Assembly: GCA_028714695.1 (NCBI GenBank)
Contig: JAQTLX010000019.1
Span: 1 to 60,776, forward strand
Origin: Ignavibacteria bacterium
Lineage (GTDB): Bacteria; Bacteroidota; Ignavibacteria; Tepidaquicellales; Tepidaquicellaceae
Length of the DNA: 60,776 nt
Reading direction: 5' to 3'
In this document: positions 43,228-52,006 of the stretch, one piece after another
Numbering within the stretch: position 1 is the stretch's first letter
Layout: every line of letters begins with the position of its first letter
Notes under the pieces: model-generated
Told to the model about the DNA's origin: nothing
The model's input: only the letters and a program-made list of their open reading frames with translations
The model's database searches: none
Program-made: the position numbers and the translations under genes

Positions 43228-43256
43228 AAAAATAAAGGGCTGCCTTTAGGCAGCCC
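43228..43256 (-). terminator. Rho-independent terminator after lipoprotein A
   Basis: GGGCTGCC (43237-43244), TTTA, GGCAGCCC (43249-43256): a perfect 8-bp stem followed on the minus strand by TTTATTTTT. It is 10 nt past the lipoprotein stop, and its T-tract runs up to the ComEA-like start codon. Confidence 0.93.
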
Positions 43257-43266
43257 TGTTAAAACT

Positions 43267-44133
43267 TTATCGATTATTAGGATTGAACAAATTTTTTCCG
43301 TTTCTGTTCGTTTTAATATCTAACACAACGTGAAACATATTATTCCTGTAAGATAATTCGGCATAGATTAATGCGTATGTCGGGGGGGACAGATTTCTTC
43401 CTTTTAAAAATACCGCGAATACAAAATTAGTAGCCAGAGGGTCGTTAAAATACGGAGTCCGGTCATTTGGGAAATCTCTGTTCGGGTCAATCTGTCCGTC
43501 AACCGTATTGATTCTTGTTAAAGTATCAAATTCGGTTTTTGAGAACTGATTTGTTCCATTCAACGGGTTTACCAGCAGGTCGCTGAATTTTGTTTCTCTT
43601 CCTGCAAGACGCAGTGCGAGATCTCCTGAACGAAAGAAAAAGTTAGTGCTTGTACCGCTTGAGTCTCTTAATTGTATGTCTTTGTTTGCATTATCAAGTT
43701 CAGTAACCCTGTTGCCTAGATAAACATTTACACCACTGTACGACTGATCGTTAAAATATTCATCAACGATTATATTATTATATGAGAAAATGTTTAAATA
43801 TAAAAGTTTCATTACTACATTTGCTGTATCGTCACCGGACAATTCAACTGTTGTTTTTGTTGTGTAATAGCCTGCTTTGCTTGCGGTAATTGTGTATGCT
43901 CCCGGTTCAATTCCGGTGATTTCAAAATTCCCCAGCGAATCCGCCAAAACGGTGGAAGTAGCAGGAGTTGTTGTTATTGTAGCGCCTATCAACTGCACAA
44001 AAGTAACTGAATCAATTGCTCGCCCTCTGATAACAGATGTTCCGGACGAAGACCCCGATGATTCGCAGCCTGATAGGATGATAATAATACTGAAAACAAA
44101 AATTGGTGATAAAATCTTTAATAATTTAATCAT
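43267..44133 (-). CDS. Carboxypeptidase-regulatory-like lipoprotein A (tandem paralog)
   Basis: A 288-residue lipoprotein: signal peptide ending in lipobox LSGC, a Ser-rich spacer, then a carboxypeptidase-D-regulatory-like beta sandwich (IRGRAIDSVTFVQLIGATI, LADSLGNFEITGIEPGAYTI, SKAGYY). A C-terminal domain of about 170 residues of unknown type follows, with landmarks LRDSSGT, ETKFSDLL, DFPNDRTPYF, GRN and DIKTNRNG. The same plan and landmarks occur in lipoprotein B, so these are tandem duplicates of equal length. Location is probably the outer membrane; function unknown. Confidence 0.8.
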   Translation of the reverse strand: MIKLLKILSPIFVFSIIIILSGCESSGSSSGTSVIRGRAIDSVTFVQLIGATITTTPATSTVLADSLGNFEITGIEPGAYTITASKAGYYTTKTTVELSGDDTANVVMKLLYLNIFSYNNIIVDEYFNDQSYSGVNVYLGNRVTELDNANKDIQLRDSSGTSTNFFFRSGDLALRLAGRETKFSDLLVNPLNGTNQFSKTEFDTLTRINTVDGQIDPNRDFPNDRTPYFNDPLATNFVFAVFLKGRNLSPPTYALIYAELSYRNNMFHVVLDIKTNRNGKNLFNPNNR

Positions 44134-44205
44134 AGTATTACATTTAGTTAATAAATGTTTAATAATTTACGATTTATAAGTAATATATTCAAAGTAATAA
44201 AAATG

Positions 44206-45072
44206 CTAATATAAATTGAAATAATTATTGCCGTTTCTGTTCACCTTAATGTCAATTTTAACTACGTTCAACATGAGGTTGGTGTCATAATAAACATCCG
44301 CAATTCGAATCATGCCGTAAATTTTCGGGTCGCCTGAATAATTATTGCGTCCAAGCAGATAGAATCCATATACGGCATTTGGTGATGTACCTACATGAAA
44401 AGAATTTGTCAAATCGTTCGGAAAGTCGGCAGGCGTAATAGGACCCGGTCCGTTAATGTATGCAAGCGCGTCAAATTCATCGTGAGTGTAATTTCCCAGT
44501 AAATTCGTAAATTTTGTCTGCCACCCGTTTCCGCTATTGTGGTCATATCCCGTCAGGAAATTATAAGTGGTTCGTGTTCCATCTGCATCTCTTAACCTCA
44601 TATCCCTGTACAAGAAATTAGTGTCCTGTATGGTTTGAATATTATATAAATCAACGGAACTCATTGAAAAACTGTTTGTAAATTCAATGACAGGCACATT
44701 GTAATTTACGTATACTTCTCTTGCACTCTGGAACATTACAAGATTATATCTTGTGGTTGTATCTCCGGCAAGAAGCCAAACCGGAAAAATAATCGAATCA
44801 TAACCGGTTTTACTCATTGTAAGAACGAAATTTCCCCCGGATGATCCGAGGTGCACATTGGCAAAATAAAACCATCCGTCTGAATTTGTGAAAATAGTAG
44901 ACCCCGGTTCCAACCTGACTTCAACGCCTGCCAATGGCTGTCTGGTTGCCGAATCAATTATCGTACCGCCAACTCCGGTATCCGCGTAATCGGATTGCTG
45001 CACGCCTTCGCATCCGAATAAATATATCGTTAGGACTATAATCGGGAGAAATAGAAGTAATTTTGTTTTCAT
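44206..45072 (-). CDS. Carboxypeptidase-regulatory-like lipoprotein B (tandem paralog)
   Basis: A 288-residue paralog of lipoprotein A, with lipobox LFGC, a regulatory-like beta sandwich (IDSATRQPLAGVEVRLEPG, FTNSDGWFYFANV, MSKTGYDSI) and the shared C-terminal domain (LRDADGTRT, QTKFTNLLG, DFPNDLTNSF, LLGRN, DIKVNRNGNNYF). Sequence similarity is spread along the whole protein but the two have clearly diverged. It lies 72 nt upstream of A. The C-terminal domain was not recognised as a known family. Confidence 0.8.
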   Translation of the reverse strand: MKTKLLLFLPIIVLTIYLFGCEGVQQSDYADTGVGGTIIDSATRQPLAGVEVRLEPGSTIFTNSDGWFYFANVHLGSSGGNFVLTMSKTGYDSIIFPVWLLAGDTTTRYNLVMFQSAREVYVNYNVPVIEFTNSFSMSSVDLYNIQTIQDTNFLYRDMRLRDADGTRTTYNFLTGYDHNSGNGWQTKFTNLLGNYTHDEFDALAYINGPGPITPADFPNDLTNSFHVGTSPNAVYGFYLLGRNNYSGDPKIYGMIRIADVYYDTNLMLNVVKIDIKVNRNGNNYFNLY

Positions 45073-45083
45073 AAAAATAAATT

Positions 45084-45881
45084 TTAAAATTCCGGTTTTA
45101 ATATCCTATTTATTTTAATTGCTTTTCCGGTCTCCTTGTCAATGCTGACAATAATGCCGGCAAATTTTACGTCATCTTCTGCAACTTCATGTTTGAATGG
45201 AGTGCCGAATAAATATCTTTTTATTGACGATTCTTTTTTCATTCCAATTACTGAATCATACGGTCCCGTCATTCCAACGTCGGTAATATATGCAGTTCCG
45301 TTGGGAAGCACTCTGTTGTCTGCTGTTTGTACATGAGTATGTGTTCCTGCCACAGCCGAAACCTTTCCGTCTGCAAACCACCCGAATGCAATTTTTTCCG
45401 ATGTTGCTTCTGCGTGAAAATCAACGAAAATGATTTTTGTCTCGTTCTGTATTCTTTCGTATACCCTTTCGAATGCTCTGAACGGGCAATCAAGCGGCTT
45501 CATGTAAATTCTTCCGATGAGATTTATTACTGCAATTTTATCACCGCCGTTTTTTGTCTTGAAAATACCGTAACCCGAGCCGTAAACACCTTTCGGGTAA
45601 TTCATGGGTCTCAGTATATTTGAAGATTCGTTTATGAATTTATGCGATTGGATTTTATCCAGTGTATGGTTGCCTCCCGTCAAAACGTCGATTGGCAATT
45701 GCATCAGTTCATCTGAATCTCTTTTCAATATTCCCATTCCGTCGGAAAGATTCTCCCCGTTTGCGATAACAAAATCAATATTTTCTTTCTCTATGAAACC
45801 CGGCAACAACAATTTAACTATTTTATATCCGGGCTGGCCGATAATGTCCCCGATAAACAGTATTTTCAGAATTTTATTCAT
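45084..45881 (-). CDS. ymdB: YmdB-type metallophosphoesterase (TIGR00282 family)
   Basis: A 265-residue cytosolic phosphodiesterase. FIGDIIGQPG (9-18), DFVIANGENLSDGMG, VLTGGNHTLDK, IFVDFHAEATSEK and VAGTHTHVQTAD give the full two-metal binding set of this family, whose studied members cleave 2',3'-cyclic nucleotides and affect RNA turnover. ATG 45881 overlaps the ykvA stop as ATGA, so translation is coupled. The usual partner genes (rny, spoVS) are not in the window. Confidence 0.9.
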   Translation of the reverse strand: MNKILKILFIGDIIGQPGYKIVKLLLPGFIEKENIDFVIANGENLSDGMGILKRDSDELMQLPIDVLTGGNHTLDKIQSHKFINESSNILRPMNYPKGVYGSGYGIFKTKNGGDKIAVINLIGRIYMKPLDCPFRAFERVYERIQNETKIIFVDFHAEATSEKIAFGWFADGKVSAVAGTHTHVQTADNRVLPNGTAYITDVGMTGPYDSVIGMKKESSIKRYLFGTPFKHEVAEDDVKFAGIIVSIDKETGKAIKINRILKPEF

Positions 45882-46282
45882 AATCCGTAATCTTCGGAAT
45901 TTAATCCTTTCCAGACAATATATCTGTCAAGTTCGTTTCTGATGGAACTGAATACAAATGCAAGTACAACTGCATCGTCAGTAAATCCAATAACACCAAG
46001 AAAATCCGGAATTGCGTCAAACGGACTGAGAAAATATAAAATTCCCGCAACCAGCACCGTGACAGACCTCCATGATATATCTCTGTAGTTATTTAACTTA
46101 TAATCTTTTAATAACTGGAAAGACAACTTAATCTTCTTAAAGAAACCGAAAAGAAAAGGAATGTTCAATACCGATATTTTCTTCCTGATTATATTTTCTT
46201 TAGTCAGAACCGCGTTAAGTTTATTTTTGTCTATACCTGCAACCGATTTCTGAAATGTGCTTAATATTCTGTCTTTCTTCAT
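45878..46282 (-). CDS. YkvA family (DUF1232) membrane protein
   Basis: A 134-residue protein with the DUF1232 core YFLSPFDAIPDFLGVIGFTDDAVVLAFV near 75-102, which is the diagnostic stretch of YkvA-like proteins, and short hydrophobic segments on either side. N-terminal part is basic and poorly conserved. Function of the family is not established. It overlaps ymdB by 4 nt and follows the dipeptidase gene by 9 nt. Confidence 0.85.
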   Translation of the reverse strand: MKKDRILSTFQKSVAGIDKNKLNAVLTKENIIRKKISVLNIPFLFGFFKKIKLSFQLLKDYKLNNYRDISWRSVTVLVAGILYFLSPFDAIPDFLGVIGFTDDAVVLAFVFSSIRNELDRYIVWKGLNSEDYGL

Positions 46283-46291
46283 TAATGAATA

Positions 46292-47590
46292 TTATTTTTT
46301 TGAACAAACCTGTTTTAAAACTCTTAAAAAGTTCAAACCCAATATCTTTTTTATATCCTGTTCAGTATATCCTTTTTCAGCGAGCCTTTGTGTTATAATA
46401 GGGTAACATGTTGCATCATAAATCTCTACGGGAGGAGTAATCCCTCCGTCGAAATCAGAGCCGAGTCCGATATAATCAATTCCAACTAGTTCCTTAATAT
46501 AGTCAATATGAGCAATTAAATCATCTAATGTAGTACCGCCCTTTATGGGATGTTCAATAATAAACTCATATCTTTTTTTATTAAATGCAATTAAATCTCC
46601 GTTACTTTCATCGTAAATATTCTCGAGTTCCTTTTTATACCTGTCGTTATAATTCTTTACTCTGCTGCCCTTGCCGTTTTCGTTTATAAAATCATCAAGG
46701 AAATTGACCATGACGACTCCTCCTCTTTCGGCAATCGCTTTTATTTGTGCGTCGGTCAGGTTTCTGTAGTGCGGATTCAGCGAATAGCAGTTGGAATGCG
46801 ATGCTATTATAGGACCTTTTGTATTTTCCATTATATCCCAGAAAGTGCTTTCCCCCGAATGGGAAACGTCTATCATCATTCCGAGTTCTTCCATGCGCTT
46901 AACTACTTTTTTGCCGAAATCCGTTAGCCCTTTTGTCTTTCTTCCGTCGCTTTCATCATGAGCGGATGAACCGATTGCATTTGATTTATTCCATGTTAGT
47001 CCGATATATCTTACGCCTGTGTTATATAGCCTGTCGACATTTTCAAGATCGGTCATAACTGCCGCACCGTCTTCAATTCCCATCATTCCGCAGAATTTTC
47101 CGCCTTCGTGTATTTTGATAAAATCTTCATACGAATACGCGATTTCAAATTCATCCGAATGTTCCTTCTCGGCTTTTTTCAGGCGCTCTGCCTGTTCGTT
47201 TGCAAATGCGTATGCGCGTCTTTCCTCGCTGGCGGGAATCCATATCGCAAAAAACTGCAAACTCAGTCCGCCTTCTTTAAATCTTGGAAGCCCCGATTGA
47301 GTGAACCCGTCTTTTTTTCCGAAGTCGGCTCCGCGTTTAAATACCTGATATAAATAATCGTTATGTGAATCCACGACGATTGAATTGAAATGCAGTTTGA
47401 ATGCATCATCGGGCAATTTTAATATTTTGCTGCTGTCTGTGCTGGCTGGTTTCATTGTATCGGATTTGATAAAATCGGTTTTGCCGTCAGTGTCTTTAAT
47501 CTCTTTGTCTGCTTTGCAGTTGATAAAGAAAAATAACGCCGGCAGAATTACCGATATCAGTAAAATTTTATTTATTATTTTTGTATTCAA
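46292..47590 (-). CDS. Membrane dipeptidase (M19, renal dipeptidase family), predicted lipoprotein
   Basis: A 432-residue zinc dipeptidase. The signal sequence ends in FINC, a plausible lipobox, placing it in the periplasm. Metal and catalytic motifs of family M19 are present: VVDSHNDYLYQVF, GIEDGAAV, the IDVSHSGE His, ASHSNCYSLNPHYRNLTD and GLGSDFDGG. It would hydrolyse dipeptides, perhaps including D-amino-acid or cell-wall peptides. The start is TTG 47590, one base after the SPFH gene stop; no in-frame ATG exists near it. Confidence 0.88.
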   Translation of the reverse strand: MNTKIINKILLISVILPALFFFINCKADKEIKDTDGKTDFIKSDTMKPASTDSSKILKLPDDAFKLHFNSIVVDSHNDYLYQVFKRGADFGKKDGFTQSGLPRFKEGGLSLQFFAIWIPASEERRAYAFANEQAERLKKAEKEHSDEFEIAYSYEDFIKIHEGGKFCGMMGIEDGAAVMTDLENVDRLYNTGVRYIGLTWNKSNAIGSSAHDESDGRKTKGLTDFGKKVVKRMEELGMMIDVSHSGESTFWDIMENTKGPIIASHSNCYSLNPHYRNLTDAQIKAIAERGGVVMVNFLDDFINENGKGSRVKNYNDRYKKELENIYDESNGDLIAFNKKRYEFIIEHPIKGGTTLDDLIAHIDYIKELVGIDYIGLGSDFDGGITPPVEIYDATCYPIITQRLAEKGYTEQDIKKILGLNFLRVLKQVCSKK

Positions 47591-47591
47591 A

Positions 47592-48515
47592 TTATTTCTG
47601 GTTCAGATTTATTAACGGTGTAAGTTTCTGATCAAAAGGCGTAATAACAATAGTGTTATTCTTTGAGTTCATTAATTCCTTTAGCGCCTCTATATATTTC
47701 CACTGCAAATACTGAGAATTAATCGTATTCGAAATTATCTTCTGTGCTTCTGCTATACCTGAAGCCTCAACTTTCTTCCTTTCGGCTTCCTGTTTTTCTT
47801 TCTGAAGAACATAGACCATCTGCTGTGCCCGCTGCTCTGAAGCAATTTTTTCGTTGATGGCTTCTTTTACTTTCTCAGGGAGTTCCACGTTTCGCAGTAA
47901 AACTTTTTCGAGTAAGATGCCTTTCCCGTCAAAAGATTTTTCGAGATTTTTTGTTATTTCGTGAATGAAGTCATCGCGTTTTGTAGAATAAATATCGGTG
48001 GCGTTATACATGACCGAAACATCTCTGAGGGCTGTTCTTGTAGCAGGGCGCACAATTTTTTCTATGTAATCGGTGCCAATAGTTCTAAGCAAATTCGGCG
48101 CTTCGGATTCACTGAGTTTGAACCATACCGATACATCGAGTTTCAGGCTTAAACCGTCCGATGACAAAGTAATAATTGCGTCATCACCTCTTACCGCCCC
48201 TTCATCATGAACGCCGCTCATCGTGTATGTCTGAATTTTCGTGTCAAGTTTTTCCACTTCCATCAGAGGGTTGATAATGTTCAATCCGCTTCTGAGAACG
48301 TTGTCCTGAACGCTTCCGAATAATATAGGCACGCCTATCTGTCCGGGACCTATTTGCACAAGCGAAGACAATATTAAAACTCCGGCCATCGCAATCACAA
48401 TTATTATGCGCGCTAAATTTAATGCCTGTGCCGACTGCTGGGTAACAGTGCTTTGTTTTTTTACTATGGTAAGCACAACCACAACTATTAATAGAATAAA
48501 GAAAATCGAGAACAT
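47592..48515 (-). CDS. SPFH/prohibitin-family membrane protein
   Basis: A 307-residue protein with two N-terminal hydrophobic segments (about 3-18 and 34-55), an SPFH domain (VQIGPGQIGVPILFGSVQ, DAIITLSSDGLSLKLDVSVWF, RPATRTALRDVS) and a helical region rich in Ala, Glu and Lys (KEAINEKIASEQRAQQMV, EKQEAERKKVEASGIAEAQK). This is the prohibitin/HflK layout. It would oligomerise at the inner membrane, possibly modulating FtsH, which is not nearby. ATG 48515; 4 nt after purK. Confidence 0.87.
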   Translation of the reverse strand: MFSIFFILLIVVVVLTIVKKQSTVTQQSAQALNLARIIIVIAMAGVLILSSLVQIGPGQIGVPILFGSVQDNVLRSGLNIINPLMEVEKLDTKIQTYTMSGVHDEGAVRGDDAIITLSSDGLSLKLDVSVWFKLSESEAPNLLRTIGTDYIEKIVRPATRTALRDVSVMYNATDIYSTKRDDFIHEITKNLEKSFDGKGILLEKVLLRNVELPEKVKEAINEKIASEQRAQQMVYVLQKEKQEAERKKVEASGIAEAQKIISNTINSQYLQWKYIEALKELMNSKNNTIVITPFDQKLTPLINLNQK

Positions 48516-48519
48516 AATT

Positions 48520-49644
48520 TTATATTTTAATTTTAGAGTGTAGTTCTTTTGCCTTTAGTAAAACTGCAGACAATTCATCACCCGTCACGGTTATGTGTCC
48601 CATTTTTCTTCCCTTTCTGGTTTCTTCTTTCCCGTATATGTGCATGAATGCGTTTTTATCTCTTAATAATTCATCAAAGCCTTCGGGGCTTGCCTTGCCG
48701 TTTCTGTCCCCGATAATATTTATCATTACTGCCGCATCATGCTTCATTTCAACCGAGCCGAGCGGCATGCCGAGTATGGCTCTTATATGATTTTCGAATT
48801 GAGATACGTAACAACCTTCGGTTGTATAGTGACCTGTATTATGCACTCTGGGTGCGAGTTCGTTAACTATCACATCGCCGTTTTTCAATTCGAATAACTC
48901 TATCCCAAGAACGCCCGTGTAATTAATTCCATTTAAAACTTTTTCGGCAATTAAATTTATTTTTCCAGTCAGATTCTTATCAAAATTTTTTTGAACTTTT
49001 ACTATGTTGCAAATATGGTCTTTCTGAATCGATTCAACAACGGGATATATTTTGATTTCGCCGTGTGTGCTTTTAACTGCCTGAACAGCAAGTTCTCTTG
49101 TGAAATCCACAAATTCCTCGCAGAGAAGTTTGCCTCTTCCTTTCAGTGTATCGAATGCTTCTTTAATCTGATCCTTATTGTCGATTTTGAAATTTCCTTT
49201 GCCGTCGTATCCCATGGTTCTGGATTTTAATATCAAAGGGTAACCGAACCGTCGGGCGAATTTTTCGATATCTTCTTTTGTCTCAGTCATTCCGAAAGCG
49301 GGAACTGGGATTCCGATATCCCTCAGTTTGTTTTTCTGCATGAGTTTATCCTGTATCATTCCGACAACGGCAGAACCCGGCAATACTTTTATGTTCAGGC
49401 TTTCCAGATATTCAACGTATTTTTTATCTATGAATTCATTTTCAAGCGTAATAATCGAACAGCCGTCCGCGAATTTTTTTAAAGCATCGTAATCGGTAAA
49501 TCTCCCGATTACCTGAGCGCTGCAAATTTGTCCTGCCGGTGAATCCTGTATATCTGATAGTATTTTGTACCTGAAACCGAATTTACCGGTTTCTTCTATA
49601 ATCATCCTTGCGAGTTGTCCCCCGCCGAGTATTCCTATAACCAT
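48520..49644 (-). CDS. purK: 5-(carboxyamino)imidazole ribonucleotide synthase
   Basis: An ATP-grasp enzyme (374 residues) that carboxylates AIR with bicarbonate and ATP in purine synthesis. GILGGGQLARM (4-14), IITLENEFID, PLILKSRTMGYDGKGN and NELAPRVHNTGHYT are PurK signatures. PurE, its usual neighbour, is not present in the window. The start ATG 49644 overlaps the protease stop (TAATG). Length and motifs are normal, so it should be functional. Confidence 0.95.
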   Translation of the reverse strand: MVIGILGGGQLARMIIEETGKFGFRYKILSDIQDSPAGQICSAQVIGRFTDYDALKKFADGCSIITLENEFIDKKYVEYLESLNIKVLPGSAVVGMIQDKLMQKNKLRDIGIPVPAFGMTETKEDIEKFARRFGYPLILKSRTMGYDGKGNFKIDNKDQIKEAFDTLKGRGKLLCEEFVDFTRELAVQAVKSTHGEIKIYPVVESIQKDHICNIVKVQKNFDKNLTGKINLIAEKVLNGINYTGVLGIELFELKNGDVIVNELAPRVHNTGHYTTEGCYVSQFENHIRAILGMPLGSVEMKHDAAVMINIIGDRNGKASPEGFDELLRDKNAFMHIYGKEETRKGRKMGHITVTGDELSAVLLKAKELHSKIKI

Positions 49645-51308
49645 TAATTTATTCCGAGTATTTTTGTGTAACGTTCCCTGTCAATCATCAGTTTAATTGC
49701 TTCCTGCAGTTGCATGTCCGAATTAAACGTGCTTTCTATTTGTTCTTTCTCCGTGATAATTCTTTTGTTTATTTCCGTTTCTATGCTTCTTAATATTTCA
49801 TCTTTTGCGTCTGCAAGTTCCATGCTTTCCTGATTTCTTATTTCCTGTTCGATAGTATTGAATGAAGACGTAAGTCTGTCGTCGAAATTCTTATCTTTTG
49901 CTATCTTTTTAATGTCGTCAAGTTTCTTTTCGGCATCAGATTTATAATCGAATCCTTTCGAATATATGAATGATTTGAAATCTTCAAATATATTGTCGCT
50001 TCCTGAAAATACTTTTATTCCGGGATTCCTGTTGAGGTAGTCATTTGCATATTTAAAGAACATGTCTTTAAGCAGCAGAGCAAAGTGTATTCTGCTTTCT
50101 CCATCCGTTTTTATTTCAGAGTCCGGCATTATTCCGCCGTTTGCCTGTACGGTTCTGCCGTTGAGGGTCTTGAATTCTTTCTGTTTGAAGGTTTCTGTGT
50201 TCAGGAATACACCGAATTTATTTTCAAGAAAATAATCCTTGCTTTGAATCCATCTGCCCGACGGTGTGAAATAACGCGCAATTGTAATCTTGACCTTTGA
50301 ATTAAATTCGAGGTCTTTAATATTCTGCACAAGCCCTTTACCGAAAGATTTAACGCCGATGATGACGCCTCTATCGAGATCCTGTATCGCCCCTGCAAGT
50401 ATTTCGGAAGCCGAAGCGGTTCCCTGATTAATTAATATCGCGAGAGGAATGCTTTTAGGAATTAAAGGTTCTTCTTTGGAAAAATATTTTGTTTCGGAAT
50501 CTTTTTTATAACCTTTTGTAGTGACAAGCAGGCTGTTTTTCTCTACCAGATTATTCAGAATACCGACTGACGCGTTAAGATAACCGCCGCCGTTATTTCT
50601 GAGGTCGATTATAAGTCCGTTAATTTCCTTTTCCGCTTTTAGTGTCCTGAGGCAGTTCTCGAATTCTTTGTCGGAGTTGTTTCCGAACCTGTCGAGTTTG
50701 ATGTAAGCAATATTCTTATCCGTTCCTTTTACGAAACCGAAATAAGAAATATCTTTTATGATAATTTCCTGTCTCGTCATTTCAAAATCAGTCAGTTCAT
50801 TGTCTCTTTCGATTGTCAGAACTATCTTCGAGCCGACCTCGCCCCTGACTTTTTTCTTCACATTCTCAGGCTGAATTCCGCTTATGTCTATTCCGTCGAT
50901 TTTTCTGATTATGTCGCCGTTGCGAAGTCCTTTTCTTGAAGCTTCGTAGCCGTTCATGATATCGGTAATCACAATAAGCGAATCACGGTATGTGACGGAA
51001 ATACCTATTCCTCCGTACTTGCCTGTTGTTATTAAATCGAGGGATTCCCTGTCGTTCTCGCTGTAGTAAACCGTATAAGGGTCAAGGGTCCCAAGCATTC
51101 CGTTTATGCCCGCTTCGAAAAATTTATCAGCGTTTATTTTATCAACATAGTTGAACAAAATCTCTTTGTAAACGTCGCCGAATATCTCCATATTCCTGTT
51201 AATCTTATCGTATACATCTTCCCTGACTTGAGCATACGCAGTGTTTAGAATAACCAGACCGATTATTGCAAACCTAAGCAAAAAAACTTTTAATTCCCGT
51301 TTAAACAT
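49644..51308 (-). CDS. S41 family C-terminal processing peptidase (CtpA-like)
   Basis: A 554-residue exported serine protease. A signal or anchor segment (about 9-26) is followed by an N-terminal helical region, a PDZ domain (GGIGISVTYRD, GLRNGDIIRKIDG) and the tail-specific protease core with the catalytic Ser in NQGTASASEILAGA and Lys in VKSFGKGLVQ. LIIDLRNNGGGYL is the third landmark. A C-terminal helical extension of roughly 150 residues is longer than in simple Ctp enzymes. It probably trims envelope proteins in the periplasm. Overlaps tmk by 8 nt. Confidence 0.9.
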   Translation of the reverse strand: MFKRELKVFLLRFAIIGLVILNTAYAQVREDVYDKINRNMEIFGDVYKEILFNYVDKINADKFFEAGINGMLGTLDPYTVYYSENDRESLDLITTGKYGGIGISVTYRDSLIVITDIMNGYEASRKGLRNGDIIRKIDGIDISGIQPENVKKKVRGEVGSKIVLTIERDNELTDFEMTRQEIIIKDISYFGFVKGTDKNIAYIKLDRFGNNSDKEFENCLRTLKAEKEINGLIIDLRNNGGGYLNASVGILNNLVEKNSLLVTTKGYKKDSETKYFSKEEPLIPKSIPLAILINQGTASASEILAGAIQDLDRGVIIGVKSFGKGLVQNIKDLEFNSKVKITIARYFTPSGRWIQSKDYFLENKFGVFLNTETFKQKEFKTLNGRTVQANGGIMPDSEIKTDGESRIHFALLLKDMFFKYANDYLNRNPGIKVFSGSDNIFEDFKSFIYSKGFDYKSDAEKKLDDIKKIAKDKNFDDRLTSSFNTIEQEIRNQESMELADAKDEILRSIETEINKRIITEKEQIESTFNSDMQLQEAIKLMIDRERYTKILGIN

Positions 51309-51921
51309 GTTTTGATTTTTTCTTTAAGATGTTTAAAATATCGTTTTGTATCTCGTCTATATTTTTCTTTCCGTCAATCAATTTTACCCTCCAGCAGTAT
51401 TGTTTTGAAAGGCTTCTGTATCCGCCTATAACTTGATTGAAATACTTTATCTTCTTTTGTTCCATTCTGTCTTTAGTCTTGCCCATCGATTTTCTTCTTG
51501 CGGCTGATTCTTTCATGTCGATATCGATAAAGAATGTAATATCGGGTTTTAGACCGTTTGTAGCAATTTTATTTACGGTAAGGATTGTTTTCATATCGAC
51601 CTGCCCGCCGTAACCCTGATATGCGGTTGAAGAATCATAGTACCTGTCACATATAACAAAATAACCCTTTTTTAAATGCGGTTTAATTACTTCTTCTGTT
51701 AATTGCTGGCGTGATGCCGAGAAGAGCAGGAATTCGGTCAATGAAAACATTTTCGAGTGTTTCTTATCCAGCAGTATATCCCTGATTTTTTCGGATATCT
51801 GCGTACCGCCGGGTTCGCGGACAAGAATTGCCTTTTTGCCGGATTTCTTAAGATGCTGATATAGTAATTTCGCCTGTGTTGACTTGCCGCTTAAATCTAT
51901 TCCTTCGAAAGTGATAAACAT
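51301..51921 (-). CDS. tmk: Thymidylate kinase
   Basis: Phosphorylates dTMP to dTDP. The 206-residue protein has the P-loop FEGIDLSGKST (5-15), the DR(Y/H)-type base VICDRYYDSSTAYQG, and the REPGGTQISEKIR segment; the LID region has KSMGKTKDRM. These fit Tmk. ATG 51921. It is first in the minus-strand run tmk-ctp-purK-SPFH-M19 and divergent from the YdcF-like gene. Confidence 0.93.
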   Translation of the reverse strand: MFITFEGIDLSGKSTQAKLLYQHLKKSGKKAILVREPGGTQISEKIRDILLDKKHSKMFSLTEFLLFSASRQQLTEEVIKPHLKKGYFVICDRYYDSSTAYQGYGGQVDMKTILTVNKIATNGLKPDITFFIDIDMKESAARRKSMGKTKDRMEQKKIKYFNQVIGGYRSLSKQYCWRVKLIDGKKNIDEIQNDILNILKKKSKHV

Positions 51922-52006
51922 TATTTAAGTTATATATTTTTAAAAGCAATTTCAAAATATAAAATTTTTAATTAATTTACTTTATCTTAATCTTTACGAC
52001 AAAAAT

